Origin: Streptomyces sp. NBC_00250
GTDB lineage: Bacteria > Actinomycetota > Actinomycetes > Streptomycetales > Streptomycetaceae
Direction: 5' to 3'
Length of the DNA stretch: 64,000 bases
Assembly: GCF_036192275.1 (NCBI RefSeq)
Contig: NZ_CP108088.1
Coordinates: 992,001 to 1,056,000 of the forward strand
Part shown: positions 1 through 11,609 of the stretch, piece after piece
How positions within the stretch are numbered: position 1 is the first letter of the stretch
How the letters are laid out: the number at the start of each line of letters is the position of its first letter
Made by a program: the position numbers and the translations under genes
The notes under the pieces: generated by a model
Database searches by the model: none
What the model saw: only the letters and a program-made list of their open reading frames with translations
What the model was told of the DNA's origin: nothing

Positions 1-408
1 GCCAAGGCCGGAGCCCTACGGGCGGGCGAACTCATGTCGAGTCCGGCCGTGACCGTCCACCCGGACGCCACGCTCGCCGAGGCGGCACGCATCATGGCCA
101 CCCGGAAGGTGAAGCGGCTGCCGGTGGTGAACGAGATCGGAATGCTGGAAGGGGTCGTCAGCCGGAGTGACCTGCTCAAGGTGTTCCTCCGAACGGACGG
201 CGAGATCGAGGAGGAGATCCGCCGTTCCATCCTCGGCGAGTCGGCCGCCCCGGCAGGGCTCGACGTGTCCGTACTGGAGGGCGTGGCCACCCTTCACGGC
301 GCGCTCGCTGAACAGTCGCTGGTTCCGCTCCTCGCCCGCGCTGTGCGGGCGGTGGAGGGCGTCGTCGACGTGCGGATGGATCTCGGCGCCCACGAAGACG
401 CCGCATGA
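1..408 (+). CDS. CBS-BON domain protein, 5' end outside window
   Basis: The reading frame is open from base 1, so the start and the first CBS motif lie upstream. What remains is the second CBS motif (PAVTVHPDATLAEAARIM ... KRLPVV ... GVVSRSDLLKVFLR) followed by a C-terminal BON domain (LDVSVLEGVATLHG ... VRAVEGVVDVRMDL). CBS pairs usually bind adenosyl ligands; BON domains are associated with membranes or ligands. The end lies 51 bp before the response regulator start, so the two are probably co-transcribed. It is one of seven CBS-BON paralogues in the window. Its ligand and partner are unknown. Confidence 0.85.
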   Translation, partial: AKAGALRAGELMSSPAVTVHPDATLAEAARIMATRKVKRLPVVNEIGMLEGVVSRSDLLKVFLRTDGEIEEEIRRSILGESAAPAGLDVSVLEGVATLHGALAEQSLVPLLARAVRAVEGVVDVRMDLGAHEDAA

Positions 409-459
409 CGGACAATCCTTGTGGGGGCGGATACGAACCCACCGACCGCAGGGGTCGCC

Positions 460-1146
460 ATGTCCGATCTGCAGGCAGCCGCCACACCCACGCGGGTCTT
501 CCTCGTCGACGACCACGAGGTCGTCCGCCGGGGCCTTCGTGACCTGATCGACGACGAACCCGACATGGAAGTGGTCGGCGAGGCGGCGAGTGCGGAGCAG
601 GCACTGGCCAGGGGCCCCGCCCTACGCCCGGACGTGGCGGTCCTCGACGTGCGACTGCCCGACGGGGACGGCATCTCCGTGTGCCGGGAGCTGCGGTCTC
701 GGATGCCTGACCTGGCGTGCCTGATGCTGACGTCATTCGACGACGAGGACGCTCTCCTCGACGCGATCATGGCTGGGGCGGCCGGGTACGTCCTGAAGCA
801 GATCAAGGGGTCGGATCTGGTGTCGGCGGTTCGGACCGTGGCCACCGGTCAGTCGATGCTGGATCCGGCCACCACCGCCCGGCTGATGCACTCGCTGCGC
901 GACCCCGAGGCGGCGAAGCCGCCGGAGGACGAGCGGCTCGCGGTGCTGTCCGACAGGGAGCGGTCGGTGCTCGAACTCATCGGCGAGGGTCTTACCAACC
1001 GGCAGATCGCCAAGCGGCTCTATCTGTCGGAGAAGACCGTCAAGAACCACATCTCCCGGCTGCTCGGCAAACTCGGCGTAGAACGCCGCGTACAGGCGGC
1101 CGTCATCGCAGCGCAGGTCCACGAGCACGACCCCGAGGGGACGTAG
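460..1146 (+). CDS. osdR: DevR/DosR/OsdR-type NarL-family response regulator
   Basis: This is a 228-residue two-component response regulator. The receiver domain shows the acidic pair D17-D18, the phospho-acceptor D63 (VLDVRLPDGDG), the switch T91 (LMLTSFDD) and K113 (YVLKQIKG). A linker leads to a LuxR-type helix-turn-helix at about residues 163-220 (LSDRERSVLELIGEGLTNRQIAKRLYLSEKTVKNH). I chose the ATG at 460, behind AGGGG, over an in-frame GTG at 421. Its 3' end nearly touches that of a convergent DevS/OsdK-type kinase, the likely partner. Mycobacterial DevR and S. coelicolor OsdR use this architecture to switch on dormancy genes under hypoxia or nitric oxide. The surrounding genes match that regulon, so I infer that this protein binds the palindromes listed below. 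The symbol is given by homology. Confidence 0.88.
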   Translation: MSDLQAAATPTRVFLVDDHEVVRRGLRDLIDDEPDMEVVGEAASAEQALARGPALRPDVAVLDVRLPDGDGISVCRELRSRMPDLACLMLTSFDDEDALLDAIMAGAAGYVLKQIKGSDLVSAVRTVATGQSMLDPATTARLMHSLRDPEAAKPPEDERLAVLSDRERSVLELIGEGLTNRQIAKRLYLSEKTVKNHISRLLGKLGVERRVQAAVIAAQVHEHDPEGT

Positions 1147-1152
1147 AAGCCC

Positions 1153-2937
<1,785 letters not shown>

Positions 2938-5559
2938 TCACCGTAGTCCGGATGAACCGCCCGTTCCTGTCGGGCCCCCCGGGTGGAAGGCGGTCCGTAC
3001 GACGCGGGCCGCGACGAATCCGGCGGGCGCGCACGCGAGAGCGATGCCGGCACCCGCCCAGCCGAGTGGCTCGGTCTCCAGGATCGAGTTCAGGAACGGC
3101 ACGTACAGCGCTGCCGCTGCCAGAAGGGCAGAGGCGAGGACGGACAGAGGGAGGAACGGGTTCTCCTTGGTCAGAAATCGGGTGCGCAGTCCCAGGGCGA
3201 CGCCGAGCTGCGCGGCGAGCAGGGCGAGGAAGAGCACGCTCTGCCAGGCAAGGCCCAGGGTCTGGGCGGCGAGGCCTGCGCCGAGGGAGGCCGCCGTGAC
3301 GACGGCCGCGAGAAGGAGCAGCCTCTGCCAGGCGCCACCGCCGAGAATGTGCTGGTCAGGCTGGCGCGGCGGGCGGTGCATCGCTCCCGGGGACGCGGGT
3401 TCGGCGCCCATCGCGACGCCGGTGAGGCCGTGTGTCAGGAGGTTGATCCACAGGATCTGGCCGGCGCGAAGGGGCAGCGGCAGCCCGAGCAGCGGGCCGA
3501 TGAGCATGACGAGGATCTCTGCCGCGCCGCCGGCCATCCCGTAGACGAGGAAGCGGCGGATGTTGTCGTAGACCCGCCTTCCCTCCTCGACGGCCGCCAC
3601 GACCGTCGAGAGCTCGTCGTCTGTGAGGACGAGGTCGGCGGCCTGCCGGGCGACCTCCGTCCCCCGTGCGCCCATGGCGACGCCGATGTCGGCGCGGTGC
3701 AGGGCGGGGCCGTCGTTGACCCCGTCGCCGGTCATGGCGGTCACCGCTCCCCTGGCGCGCCACGCCTCCACGATGTCCAGTTTCTGCTGGGGGTCCGTAC
3801 GGGCGAAGACCCGTACGGAGGTGAGGTCGGCGACTCGACCTGCGGCCACGTCCGCCCCGGTGACGACGTGGCCTTCCGTCTCGGCGCCGTCACCCAGGAG
3901 TGCGACGTGGGACGCCACCGCCCGAGCCGTCGCCGGATGGTCCCCGGTGATGAGGACGGGGGTGATGCCGGCCGCCCGGCAGGAGGCGAGGGTCGCTGCG
4001 GCATGCGGCTTGGGTGGGTCGCTGAGCGCGGCGAGGCCGAGGAGGGCGAGCCCCGACTCCGCATCGGTGAGCGGGCTCGGGAGGTCGTTCCGCACACCCG
4101 AGGCCACTGCGATCACGCGGTATCCGCGGGCGGCCAGGCCTGCGGCCTCCTGGTGGGCCGCCGCGAGCACGTCCGGAGGATCCTGCAGGACTGCAGGGTC
4201 GAGGACGGCTTCGGGAGCGCCCTTCATGCAGACGAGCACCTCGTCTCCGCCGGTCTTGTGGAGCGTGGTCATGCGTCGGCGGAGACTGTCGAACGGCACT
4301 TCTCCGATCCGGGGGCGGGTCACCGACAGCTCCGCCGGCTCCGGGCAGCCCGCCTTGGCAGCGGCCGCCAGCAGGGCGGCCTCCATCGGGTCGCCCAGAG
4401 CCGTCCAGCGGCCGTCGGGCCTCCGGTCGTCCGCCGGGCGCAGCGTGGCGTCGTTGCACAGGGCGGTCACGGTCAGGAGCTCCGTCAGCGGTTCGAGCGC
4501 GTCCGCTTCCGCCGGTCTCCCGGCGACGAGGACCTCACCCTCGGGTTCGTACCCCACGCCCGTGAGCTCGGCGCGCACCCGCGGTGACCAGACGTGCTGG
4601 ACGACCATGCGGCCCTCGGTCAGGGTGCCGGTCTTGTCGGTGGCGAGGACGGACACCGAGCCGAGTGTCTCCACCGCGGGCAGCCGCCGCACCAGAGCGT
4701 GCCGGGCGGCCATGCGCCGGGCTCCGAGCGCCAGGGCCAGGGTGACGACGGCGGGAAGGGATTCGGGGACCGCCGCCACGGCCAGGCTGATGGCGGTGAC
4801 GGCCATCGTGCCCAGCGGGAGCCCCCGGACCAGGCCGAGGGCGAAGACCAGGACGCACAGGGCGAGCGTCACGGCCGCGAGGACGCGCCCGAGGGCGGCG
4901 AGTCGGCGCTGCAGCGGGGTCGGCTCGCGGCGTTCGTCGAGAAGAGCCGCGATGCGGCCGAGCGCGCTCGATGCCCCGGTCGCCTCGACCACGGCCACGC
5001 CTCGGCCGCGGACGACGACCGTGCCCGCGCTCAGGGTCGCCCCGGGGTCCTTGTCCACGGACACGGACTCCCCCGTGAGCATGGACTCGTCCACCAGGAC
5101 GGCGAAGGCCTCGGCGAGCTCGGCGTCAGCGGCGACGATGTCGCCCTCACCGACCAGGAGGACGTCGCCTGGGACGATCGCCGCTGCCGGGAGGTCGCGG
5201 ACTACGCCGTCGCGCCGCACGCGTGCGTGCGGGGCGGTGAGGGCCGAGAGCGCGGCGACGGCGTTATCCGCCCGGATCTCCTGCGCCACACCGACGGTCG
5301 TGTTCACGAGGACGACCACTCCGATGACGATCGCGTCGGGATGGTCACCGATCGCGAGGGTCAGTACGACGGCCCCGAGCAGCACCATGATCAGCGGGTC
5401 GGTCAGTTGGGCCAGGACCCTGCTGTGGAGCCGGACGGGCCTTCTCGCGGTGACCTCGTTGGGGCCGGTGTCGGCGAGCCGACGGGCGGCCTCCGCCTCG
5501 GTGAGCCCCGTGGTGTCCCGAACCAAGGCGAGTGCCCGGTCCGCTGCCGACGCGGTCAT
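2938..5559 (-). CDS. P-type cation-transporting ATPase (P2 type)
   Basis: An 873-residue integral membrane pump. The N-terminal cation-ATPase domain is followed by the actuator TGES (162-165), a PESLP membrane motif (about 265), the phosphorylation motif DKTGTLT (D308), the KGAPE nucleotide-site motif, TGD, and the hinge motif [20 protein letters not shown]. The last third has several hydrophobic helices. The motifs fit the P2/P3 group (Ca2+, Na+ or H+ pumps), not heavy-metal P1B pumps. Mycobacterial dormancy regulons contain CtpF, a pump of this class. It is the last gene of an operon: USP (7326-6424), USP (6427-5567), then this gene after a 7-bp gap. The transported ion cannot be read from the sequence. 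Confidence 0.88.
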   Translation of the reverse strand: MTASAADRALALVRDTTGLTEAEAARRLADTGPNEVTARRPVRLHSRVLAQLTDPLIMVLLGAVVLTLAIGDHPDAIVIGVVVLVNTTVGVAQEIRADNAVAALSALTAPHARVRRDGVVRDLPAAAIVPGDVLLVGEGDIVAADAELAEAFAVLVDESMLTGESVSVDKDPGATLSAGTVVVRGRGVAVVEATGASSALGRIAALLDERREPTPLQRRLAALGRVLAAVTLALCVLVFALGLVRGLPLGTMAVTAISLAVAAVPESLPAVVTLALALGARRMAARHALVRRLPAVETLGSVSVLATDKTGTLTEGRMVVQHVWSPRVRAELTGVGYEPEGEVLVAGRPAEADALEPLTELLTVTALCNDATLRPADDRRPDGRWTALGDPMEAALLAAAAKAGCPEPAELSVTRPRIGEVPFDSLRRRMTTLHKTGGDEVLVCMKGAPEAVLDPAVLQDPPDVLAAAHQEAAGLAARGYRVIAVASGVRNDLPSPLTDAESGLALLGLAALSDPPKPHAAATLASCRAAGITPVLITGDHPATARAVASHVALLGDGAETEGHVVTGADVAAGRVADLTSVRVFARTDPQQKLDIVEAWRARGAVTAMTGDGVNDGPALHRADIGVAMGARGTEVARQAADLVLTDDELSTVVAAVEEGRRVYDNIRRFLVYGMAGGAAEILVMLIGPLLGLPLPLRAGQILWINLLTHGLTGVAMGAEPASPGAMHRPPRQPDQHILGGGAWQRLLLLAAVVTAASLGAGLAAQTLGLAWQSVLFLALLAAQLGVALGLRTRFLTKENPFLPLSVLASALLAAAALYVPFLNSILETEPLGWAGAGIALACAPAGFVAARVVRTAFHPGGPTGTGGSSGLR

Positions 5560-5566
5560 GGCCCGC

Positions 5567-6427
5567 TCACCCCACGGGGACGGTGATCACCGGGCAGTGG
5601 GCGCGGTGGAGCAGCCCGTGGACGACGGAGCCGACGCGCATCCCGGAGTACCCGCCCCGGCCCCGGCGGCCGACGACGACGGCCAGGGCGTGTTCGGCGG
5701 CGTCCGCGAGCGTCTCGACGGGCGAACCGATGCGCACCTCGTGTGTGAGCCGGACGTCGGGGTGTTTCTCCGCCCAACCGGCGGTGGTCTCCGAGAGCAG
5801 GCGGCGTTCGGCGGAGAACAGCGTGTCACCGCTGTGCAGGGAGAAGACGGGGGGCTGCCAGACGGCGATGGCCCGCAGGGCGCAGCACCGGAGGTCCGCC
5901 TCCTCGAAGGCCCAGGCGAGGGCGGCTCGTGAGGACTCGCTGCCGTCGACGCCGACCACGAGGTAGGGCGTCTCCTGCGTGACGTGCTCCGCGTCGCCCA
6001 CGACGACCACCGGGCAGTGCGCCTTCGCGGTGACCGGGACGACCAGGGAGCCGGCGCTCAGGAACTCCTCGGGGCGGCTGAGGTGCCGTGATCCGAGCAC
6101 GATCAGGCCGACCCGGTGCGACAGAGCGGCCAGGGATGCCGCCGGGAACCCGTCGAGAAGGGAGGAAGTGGTTTCGATGTCCGGCTGCCGGGCGTGCGCC
6201 CAGGCGAGTGCCGTACGCAGCGCCTCCGTACCGGCCTGCCGCTGTGCCAGGTGACGAGGGGTGTCGTCGACGTGTTGGGTGTTGTGCTGCGGGGGCACCG
6301 CGACCACCAGGCGCAGTCCCACGCCTCGCCGGTGAGCCTCGTCCGCGGCCCAGGCGAGGGCCATGTGCCAGTTCTTGACCGGGTCGATGCCGACGACGAT
6401 GTCACGGCGATCCGTGGTGCTGGTCAT
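5567..6427 (-). CDS. Universal stress protein, tandem UspA domains
   Basis: A 286-residue protein with two UspA-like domains. The first begins at [23 protein letters not shown]. The second begins at [19 protein letters not shown] and ends with the ATP-binding signature [33 protein letters not shown] (G-2X-G-9X-G-S/T type). The first domain ends with [32 protein letters not shown], where the glycine loop is altered. The ATG overlaps the TGA of the preceding USP gene as ATGA, so translation is coupled. Tandem-domain USPs are the most numerous products of the M. tuberculosis DosR regulon. The ligand is probably ATP or another nucleotide; the downstream partner is unknown. Confidence 0.9.
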   Translation of the reverse strand: MTSTTDRRDIVVGIDPVKNWHMALAWAADEAHRRGVGLRLVVAVPPQHNTQHVDDTPRHLAQRQAGTEALRTALAWAHARQPDIETTSSLLDGFPAASLAALSHRVGLIVLGSRHLSRPEEFLSAGSLVVPVTAKAHCPVVVVGDAEHVTQETPYLVVGVDGSESSRAALAWAFEEADLRCCALRAIAVWQPPVFSLHSGDTLFSAERRLLSETTAGWAEKHPDVRLTHEVRIGSPVETLADAAEHALAVVVGRRGRGGYSGMRVGSVVHGLLHRAHCPVITVPVG

Positions 6428-7326
6428 GACGTGCTCCCGTGTCCGGGCCCTTGCCGGGGGATGAGCTCCACAGGGCAGTGCGCGTGCTGCAGCAGGCTGA
6501 GCGTGGTCCGGCCGAGGGTGGGGCCGAGGTATCCGGGCGAACGCCGGCCACCGACGACCAGAAGGTCTGCGTGGTGCGACGCGTCCACGAGGGCCCCGGG
6601 CACACTGCGCCCCTTCTGTCCGTCGGCGTGCACGGTGAGTCCCGGGAACTCCTCCCGGACCCGTTCCGAGAGCGAGGACAGTACGCGTACGTGATCGCGG
6701 GCGATCCCATCGTCGCCGTGGGGCAGCACGGCCCGTGAGCGGGCGGACAGCCCGGCACTCCGGACGTGCAGGAGCCGCAGGGGTACCTTGCGCAGCAGGG
6801 CTTCGCGTGACCCCGCGCGGGCACATCCCACGTCGGCCTCGTCCCGCACCGCCGCGAGAACCACGCCGGCCTCGACGGGCTCCGCGGTACCGCGCACCAC
6901 GACCACGGGCGTGGTGGCGCCGGCCGCGACCTGAAGGCCGACGGATCCGAGCAACAACGAGGGGAACCCGCCGAGGCCCCGGTGCCCGACGACGATCATG
7001 CCGGTCAGGGCGGCGGCGCCGCGCAGCCCGTCGGCGGCCCCGCCGTAGGTGAGTTCCGTGACGACCGTCAGCTCGGGGTGGCGCGCCGTGATCGCCTCGG
7101 CGGTCCGGTCGAGCAGTTCCGTTCCCTCCTGCCGGCTCCTGACGATCTCCGCGTGGGACAGGAACGGGGCCTGTGTGTCCGTGTCGGCTCCATGGACGAG
7201 GAAGAGAGTGCTGCCCCGCAGGGCCGCCTCCGCTGCCGCCCACGTCACCGCCGTGCGTGCGGACGGTGATCCGTCGACGCCGACGACGACCCTGCTGGGG
7301 CCGGGGCGGGCTGGGGTTGCGTCCAT
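6424..7326 (-). CDS. Universal stress protein, tandem UspA domains
   Basis: A 300-residue tandem UspA protein and first gene of the operon that runs leftward to 2938. The N-terminal domain is canonical: VVVGVDGSPSARTAVTWA ... GHRGLGGFPSLLLGSVGLQVAAGATTPVVVV. The second domain is more divergent (GGRRSPGYLGPTLGRTTLSLLQHAHCPVELIP) but keeps the fold pattern. The ATG has GGAGGAGCC directly before it. The leader carries two tandem DosR-box-like palindromes at 7390-7423, about 65-100 bp upstream, and faces the divergent CBS-BON gene. It is a likely member of the OsdR-type regulon. Confidence 0.9.
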   Translation of the reverse strand: MDATPARPGPSRVVVGVDGSPSARTAVTWAAAEAALRGSTLFLVHGADTDTQAPFLSHAEIVRSRQEGTELLDRTAEAITARHPELTVVTELTYGGAADGLRGAAALTGMIVVGHRGLGGFPSLLLGSVGLQVAAGATTPVVVVRGTAEPVEAGVVLAAVRDEADVGCARAGSREALLRKVPLRLLHVRSAGLSARSRAVLPHGDDGIARDHVRVLSSLSERVREEFPGLTVHADGQKGRSVPGALVDASHHADLLVVGGRRSPGYLGPTLGRTTLSLLQHAHCPVELIPRQGPGHGSTS

Positions 7327-7389
7327 GGCTCCTCCTCACGCGCTCCGGGGGACTCCTTCCACCCTGGCAGCCGGCCCCGAGCGGCCGGA

Positions 7390-7423
7390 GGGCCGCTGGG
7401 GCCAACGACGGGACCAAAGGTCC
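7390..7423. promoter_or_regulatory. Tandem DosR/OsdR-like box for the USP-ATPase operon
   Basis: Two palindromic 14-mers start 20 bp apart: GGGCCGCTGGGGCC at 7390-7403 and GGGACCAAAGGTCC at 7410-7423. The second matches 11 of 14 positions of the DosR core GGGACTWWAGTCCC, and its GGACC-AAA-GGTCC arms are perfect. They lie 64-97 bp upstream of the leftward USP start at 7326. Binding by the 460-1146 regulator is inferred. Confidence 0.6.
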
Positions 7424-7461
7424 TACACCGGGCGGGGCTGAGCTCGGGTCGGCAGCGACGA

Positions 7462-7495
7462 GCCCGTTCGGGCCCGAGGGTGGACCATTCGGCCC
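7462..7495. promoter_or_regulatory. Tandem DosR/OsdR-like box for the CBS-BON/Acg unit
   Basis: Two palindromes have centres exactly 21 bp apart: GCCCGTTCGGGC at 7462-7473 and GGACCATTCGGCCC at 7482-7495. They lie 80-113 bp before the CBS-BON start at 7575. The divergent USP operon has its own pair at 7390-7423, so the intergenic region has one pair per direction. Confidence 0.6.
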
Positions 7496-7574
7496 TCGCC
7501 GCCCCCGAGCATGCGGTGGAGGGTGGTGTCACGGGACAGCACACCGGCCGAACCCTCGAACAGGAGGCGCGGTG

Positions 7575-8198
7575 ATGAAGCACATGAAGGTCGGGGGCCT
7601 GATGACCGATGAGGTGGTCTCCGCCGTCCCTGCGGCGTCGTTCAGGGAGGTGGCGAAGATGCTCGCCGAACACGACATCAGCGGGGTTCCCGTCGTGGAC
7701 GAGGACGACCATGTCGTCGGAGTCGTCTCCGAGAGCGACCTCCTGGCCCGCCGCGAACTGACCGCGCGGGAGCTCATGAACACCCCGGCCCTCACGATCC
7801 ACGCCGAGGAGACGGTGGCGGACGCGGCACGGCTGATGGTGCGCCGCGGAGTCGAGCGCCTCCCCGTGGTCGACGAGGAGGAACGACTGGTCGGCATCGT
7901 GACCCGCCGCGATCTTCTCTGTGTCTACCTCCGCCCGGACGCGGAGATCCGGCGCCGCATCCGTGAGGACGTCCTCACGGATGCCATGGATCTTCCCGCG
8001 GACGTGGTGGACGTGCACGTCCTGGACGGCGTGGTGACGCTGGGGGGCCGGGTCCGGCGGCGGAGTCAGGCTCTGATGCTCGTCGGACTCGCCGAGAGCG
8101 TCGACGGCGTCGTCGCCGTCGTGGACCGACTGTCCTTCCACGAGGACGACACGCGTCTCGCGTCCTCCACCCGGACTCCGCACGACATCTCCTTGTGA
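7575..8198 (+). CDS. CBS-BON domain protein
   Basis: A 207-residue protein with a CBS pair (about 8-60 and 70-125: MTDEVVSAVPAASFREVAKMLAEHDISGVPVVDEDDHVVGVVSESDLL; RELMNTPALTIHAEETVADAARLMVRRGVERLPVVDEEERLVGIVTRRDLL) and a C-terminal BON domain (VDVHVLDGVVTLGGRVRRRSQAL ... GVVAVVDRL). I chose the ATG at 7575 because AGGAGG sits seven bases before it; the longer in-frame extension upstream runs through the regulatory palindromes. The acg-like gene follows after 22 bp and is probably co-transcribed. The role is unknown beyond likely adenylate sensing. Confidence 0.87.
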   Translation: MKHMKVGGLMTDEVVSAVPAASFREVAKMLAEHDISGVPVVDEDDHVVGVVSESDLLARRELTARELMNTPALTIHAEETVADAARLMVRRGVERLPVVDEEERLVGIVTRRDLLCVYLRPDAEIRRRIREDVLTDAMDLPADVVDVHVLDGVVTLGGRVRRRSQALMLVGLAESVDGVVAVVDRLSFHEDDTRLASSTRTPHDISL

Positions 8199-8220
8199 CT
8201 CAGCGCAGACAGGACGAACC

Positions 8221-9210
8221 GTGTCTACCACCGCTCTGACCCGATCACTCGTGACGTCGCTGATCGAAGACGCCGTCACGGCTCCCTCGATGCACAACGC
8301 ACAGCCGTGGAAGTTCGTCTGCAAGACGGGTACCGGCGTCATCGAGCTGCACGGCGATCCGTTGCGCGGCATGCCGGTGGAGGACCCGGACCACCGTGCC
8401 CTTCACCTCGGCTGCGGCGCCGCCCTGTTCGGTCTGCGGGTCGCCGCCGCGTACAGAGGCCCGCATGCCGCGGTCCGGCTGCTGCCCCGCCCCGAGGACC
8501 GCTGGCACTTCGCCGACGTGGAACTCCATGGTGTGGACGAGGTCGACCGCGGTCTCGTCGCGCTCCACGCCGCCCTGTCGCGGCGCCACACCAGCCGATT
8601 CCCCTTCACCGAGGAGCGAATCCCCTCCGAGGTGATCGACGGTCTGCGGGCTTCGGCCCTCCTGGAGGGCTGCCAGCTGGTCGTGCCGGGCGACTGGCAC
8701 ACCGACGCCGTCCTCGAGATCGTCCACGACTCCGAAAGGTTCGAGGCCGCTGACGCGGCGGTTCGCGCGGAGATCGCCGCCTGGACGCGCACGGGTACGT
8801 CCGGCGAGGGCTCCGAGACCGAAGGCATCCCTTCGTACGCCTTCGGCCCTCGGCAGTACGACGTCACCTCTCCGGTCCGGGACTTCGACTCACCCCGGCA
8901 CGTCCCAGACCGCGCTTCGGCACGCTTCGAGAAGCGGCCGCAGATCGCCCTCCTCAGCACGGTCGAGGACAATCCGCAGCAGTGGCTGATGGCAGGCCAG
9001 GCGCTGCACCGGGTCCTCCTCCAGGCCACCCTCGACGGTCTGTCCACCTCCCTCATGTCACAACCCCTGGAGTGGTCCGAACTCCGCTCCGCCATACGCG
9101 ATCCGGCTTCGACGGCGGCCTTCGTCCACATGGTGCTCCGCCTGGGCTACGGCCCCCAGGGGCGGGCCACGCCGCGTCGGCCCGTCGCCGAGGTGCTCGC
9201 CTTCGACTGA
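8221..9210 (+). CDS. acg: Acg-family nitroreductase-like protein
   Basis: A 329-residue protein of the Acg group, a diverged FMN nitroreductase family named from M. tuberculosis Rv2032, a strongly DosR-induced gene. Family marks are the N-terminal APSMHNAQPWKF segment, DPDHRALHLGCGAALFGLRVAA, a central LSRRHTSRFPF segment, and the C-terminal PQQWLMAGQALHRVLLQATLDGLSTSLMSQPLEWSELR. Rv2032 is thought to bind FMN in a closed site and store it rather than act as a reductase; whether that holds here is inference. It starts at GTG 8221 behind AGGACGA, and its 3' end converges on the GH65 gene. Confidence 0.87.
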   Translation: MSTTALTRSLVTSLIEDAVTAPSMHNAQPWKFVCKTGTGVIELHGDPLRGMPVEDPDHRALHLGCGAALFGLRVAAAYRGPHAAVRLLPRPEDRWHFADVELHGVDEVDRGLVALHAALSRRHTSRFPFTEERIPSEVIDGLRASALLEGCQLVVPGDWHTDAVLEIVHDSERFEAADAAVRAEIAAWTRTGTSGEGSETEGIPSYAFGPRQYDVTSPVRDFDSPRHVPDRASARFEKRPQIALLSTVEDNPQQWLMAGQALHRVLLQATLDGLSTSLMSQPLEWSELRSAIRDPASTAAFVHMVLRLGYGPQGRATPRRPVAEVLAFD

Positions 9211-9218
9211 GCCACCCC

Positions 9219-11609
9219 TCACAGACGGAACCAGCCCTCCTGCCCGGGTGCGACGGTCACCCGCCGGCCGCCCGGGAGCGTGACGGCGAGCGGGCCCTCG
9301 GACGAGGCGGGAACCCGAATGGCCAGCCGCCCGGGAAGCATCCGCAGGCGCACCCCTCGATGACGGCCGACGCACAGGGTGAAGGTGAACCGCGGAATCT
9401 CCGCCAGTGGCACCGGAGCGACTCGGAGCCCTTCCGGTCCCGTTTCCAGGCCGGTGAGCCCGCGTTCGACGAGGTCGATCGTGCCCGCCATCGCACCGAG
9501 GTGGACACCCTCCCCCGTGGTTCCGCCCTGGACGTCGGCCACGTCGGCAAGCAGCGCCTCCTCGCAGTACCGCCACGCGTCGGCGCCCTTCTGCCGGGCC
9601 AGCACCCAGCCGTGGACGAGACTGCTCAGCGTCGAGCCGTGGCTGGTGCGCCGCAGGTGGTACGAGACGGTCGCACGCCACATCTCGTCGTCCAGCGCGT
9701 AGCCGAGCCGGCCGAACAGGCTGTACAGCTCCTCGGGCCGGAAGAGGTAGCCGAGCATGAGGGTGTCGGCCTGCTTCGACGCCTGGTAGCGGTTGACCGT
9801 GTCGCCCTCGGCCTCCAGGATCCGGTCGAGCCTGCGGATGTCGCGATAACGGGCCCGGTAGGCCTCCCAGTCGAGTTCCGCCAGGTCTCCGTACCCCTCG
9901 AACTGGCTGACCACGCCCTGGTGGAACGGGATGTACAGGCGGCGGGAGACGTCCTCCCATCGGGCCGGTTCACCGTCGTCCAGCGACAGTTGCTCCCCGA
10001 GTTCCGAGCGGCGGGCCTCCGGCAGTTCGCCGAGCAGATCGAGGCCTCGGGCCAGCACCCAGGCGGCGGTCGCGTTGGTGTAGGCGTTGTCGTCGATCCC
10101 TGGCGTCGTGGCATCGGGATAAGCGTCGTGGTACTCGTCCGGCCCCACGACCCCGCGGATGCGGTAGCGGCCGATCGCCGGGTCGAACGTGGCGGCCCCG
10201 GCCCAGTGGCGGGCGACCTCAAGCAGGATCTCCGCCCCGGCCGAGTGGAGGAATCCTCGGTCGCCGGTGGCCTGTGCGTACTTCCAGACGTTGTACGCGA
10301 CAGCCGACCCCACATGGCGCTGGAGCCGGGAGTGGTCGGCCAGCCACCTTCCTGAGCGCGGATTGAGGTGCAGGGCCTGTGTCTCCTCCCGTCCCGAACT
10401 CGCGCTCTGCCAGGGATACATGGCTCCTTGCCGACCGGCGAGGCGGGCGGCCTCGCGGGCGGCCGGCAGTCGACGGTGCCGGTACATGAGCAGCGCCCGG
10501 GCCACCTCGGGGAAGTGGAGGTCGAGGTAGGGCAGGACGAAGAGCTCGTCCCAGAAGACGTGCCCCCGGTACGCCTCACCGTGCAGTCCGCGAGCGGGCA
10601 CGCCCACGTCGAGGTCCGCCGTGTGCGGGGACAGCGTCTGCAGCAGATGGAACACGTGCAGCCGCAGGACGCGGCCCGCGTCCCCGGGCACATGAAGCTC
10701 CCCCTGCTCCCAGACGCGCTGCCAGGCCGCCTTGTGCGTGGCGAGCAGCCGGGGGAAGGCCGGAGCACGAGCGATCACGTCGGTGGCTGCCGTGAGCGGG
10801 TCTGCGGCGGGCCAGTCCGTCGAGGTGTGCAGCGCCAGGGTCTTCACGACCATCGCCGAGCGGCGGGGAACGACCGGCAGGTGGTACGTCTGTTCGGTGC
10901 CGGTCGAGCCGGCGACCTCCCGCGCGGACCGCGCGGGGCGGGTGACCGTGCGTACGGCCATGGCGATCCGGATGCCTGGGTCGACCGTACGGCAGGAGAT
11001 CCAGGCGACGCCGTCGGCCTCGAATCCGGTCCGGTGGGCGGTGAGATGGCGCCCGTCGAGATGCCGGTAGCGCTCGACTCCGGCGTTGGTGACGGCGCCG
11101 TCGAGGAGGGACCGAACCTCGACGGCGCCGCTCCAGCCGTAGGCCCGGAAGAGGGTGCACTGGGCCGCCAGTCCGGGTTCCCCCATGTGAACGAGGCGGA
11201 TGTGGCTGACGCGCAGGCCCCGCCCGTGAGCGTCCTCGAAGAACAGACGTCGTGTGAGAACCCCCGCACGCAGGTCGAGGTGCACGTCGTAGTGGCGCAG
11301 TTCGCCGGCGTCGGGGGTGAGCCAGTCGCCCGCCGGACCGTCGTCCGGGAGGCAGCGGTAGCGCAGCAGCGTCCAGTTCGGAAGGTTGACGAGATCCTCG
11401 TTCTCGACCTGCTGGCCCGCGACAGTCGAGGTGAGCCGGTCGTAACAGCCGGCCATGTAAGTACCCGGGTAGTGCGCGCCCCCGGCAGTGCGCTCGGGAG
11501 CGGAGCCCCGAGTGGCGAACCGGCCGTTACCCAGGGTGCAGAGCGCTTCGACCAGCGGCTCGCGTTCCGGGTCGTACCGGTCGTAGTGCCACGTCCAGCC
11601 TGAGGTCAT
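9219..11609 (-). CDS. Glycoside hydrolase family 65 protein (disaccharide phosphorylase-like)
   Basis: A 796-residue GH65 enzyme. It has the N-terminal beta-sandwich (LVEALCTLGNGRFATRGS), the (alpha/alpha)6 catalytic barrel with HGEAYRGHVFWDELFVLPYLDLHFPEVARALLMYRHRRL, and the general-acid motif RGVVGPDEYHDAYPD. The usual substrates-binding and phosphate-binding elements lie downstream (YQASKQADTLML, RRTSHGSTLSSLVHGWVLA). Family members phosphorolyse trehalose, maltose or kojibiose; the exact sugar is not decidable here. The ATG overlaps the HAD gene stop as ATGA. The pair resembles the outer domains of M. tuberculosis Rv2006 (OtsB1), a DosR-regulon fusion of a HAD domain, a trehalose-phosphatase domain and GH65. 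Confidence 0.85.
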   Translation of the reverse strand: MTSGWTWHYDRYDPEREPLVEALCTLGNGRFATRGSAPERTAGGAHYPGTYMAGCYDRLTSTVAGQQVENEDLVNLPNWTLLRYRCLPDDGPAGDWLTPDAGELRHYDVHLDLRAGVLTRRLFFEDAHGRGLRVSHIRLVHMGEPGLAAQCTLFRAYGWSGAVEVRSLLDGAVTNAGVERYRHLDGRHLTAHRTGFEADGVAWISCRTVDPGIRIAMAVRTVTRPARSAREVAGSTGTEQTYHLPVVPRRSAMVVKTLALHTSTDWPAADPLTAATDVIARAPAFPRLLATHKAAWQRVWEQGELHVPGDAGRVLRLHVFHLLQTLSPHTADLDVGVPARGLHGEAYRGHVFWDELFVLPYLDLHFPEVARALLMYRHRRLPAAREAARLAGRQGAMYPWQSASSGREETQALHLNPRSGRWLADHSRLQRHVGSAVAYNVWKYAQATGDRGFLHSAGAEILLEVARHWAGAATFDPAIGRYRIRGVVGPDEYHDAYPDATTPGIDDNAYTNATAAWVLARGLDLLGELPEARRSELGEQLSLDDGEPARWEDVSRRLYIPFHQGVVSQFEGYGDLAELDWEAYRARYRDIRRLDRILEAEGDTVNRYQASKQADTLMLGYLFRPEELYSLFGRLGYALDDEMWRATVSYHLRRTSHGSTLSSLVHGWVLARQKGADAWRYCEEALLADVADVQGGTTGEGVHLGAMAGTIDLVERGLTGLETGPEGLRVAPVPLAEIPRFTFTLCVGRHRGVRLRMLPGRLAIRVPASSEGPLAVTLPGGRRVTVAPGQEGWFRL

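Noticed and set aside
2983..4587. Long plus-strand open frame opposite the P-type ATPase
   Set aside because: It is a GC-bias mirror of the ATPase gene, of low complexity and without any family motif. The same holds for many long antisense frames in the window.
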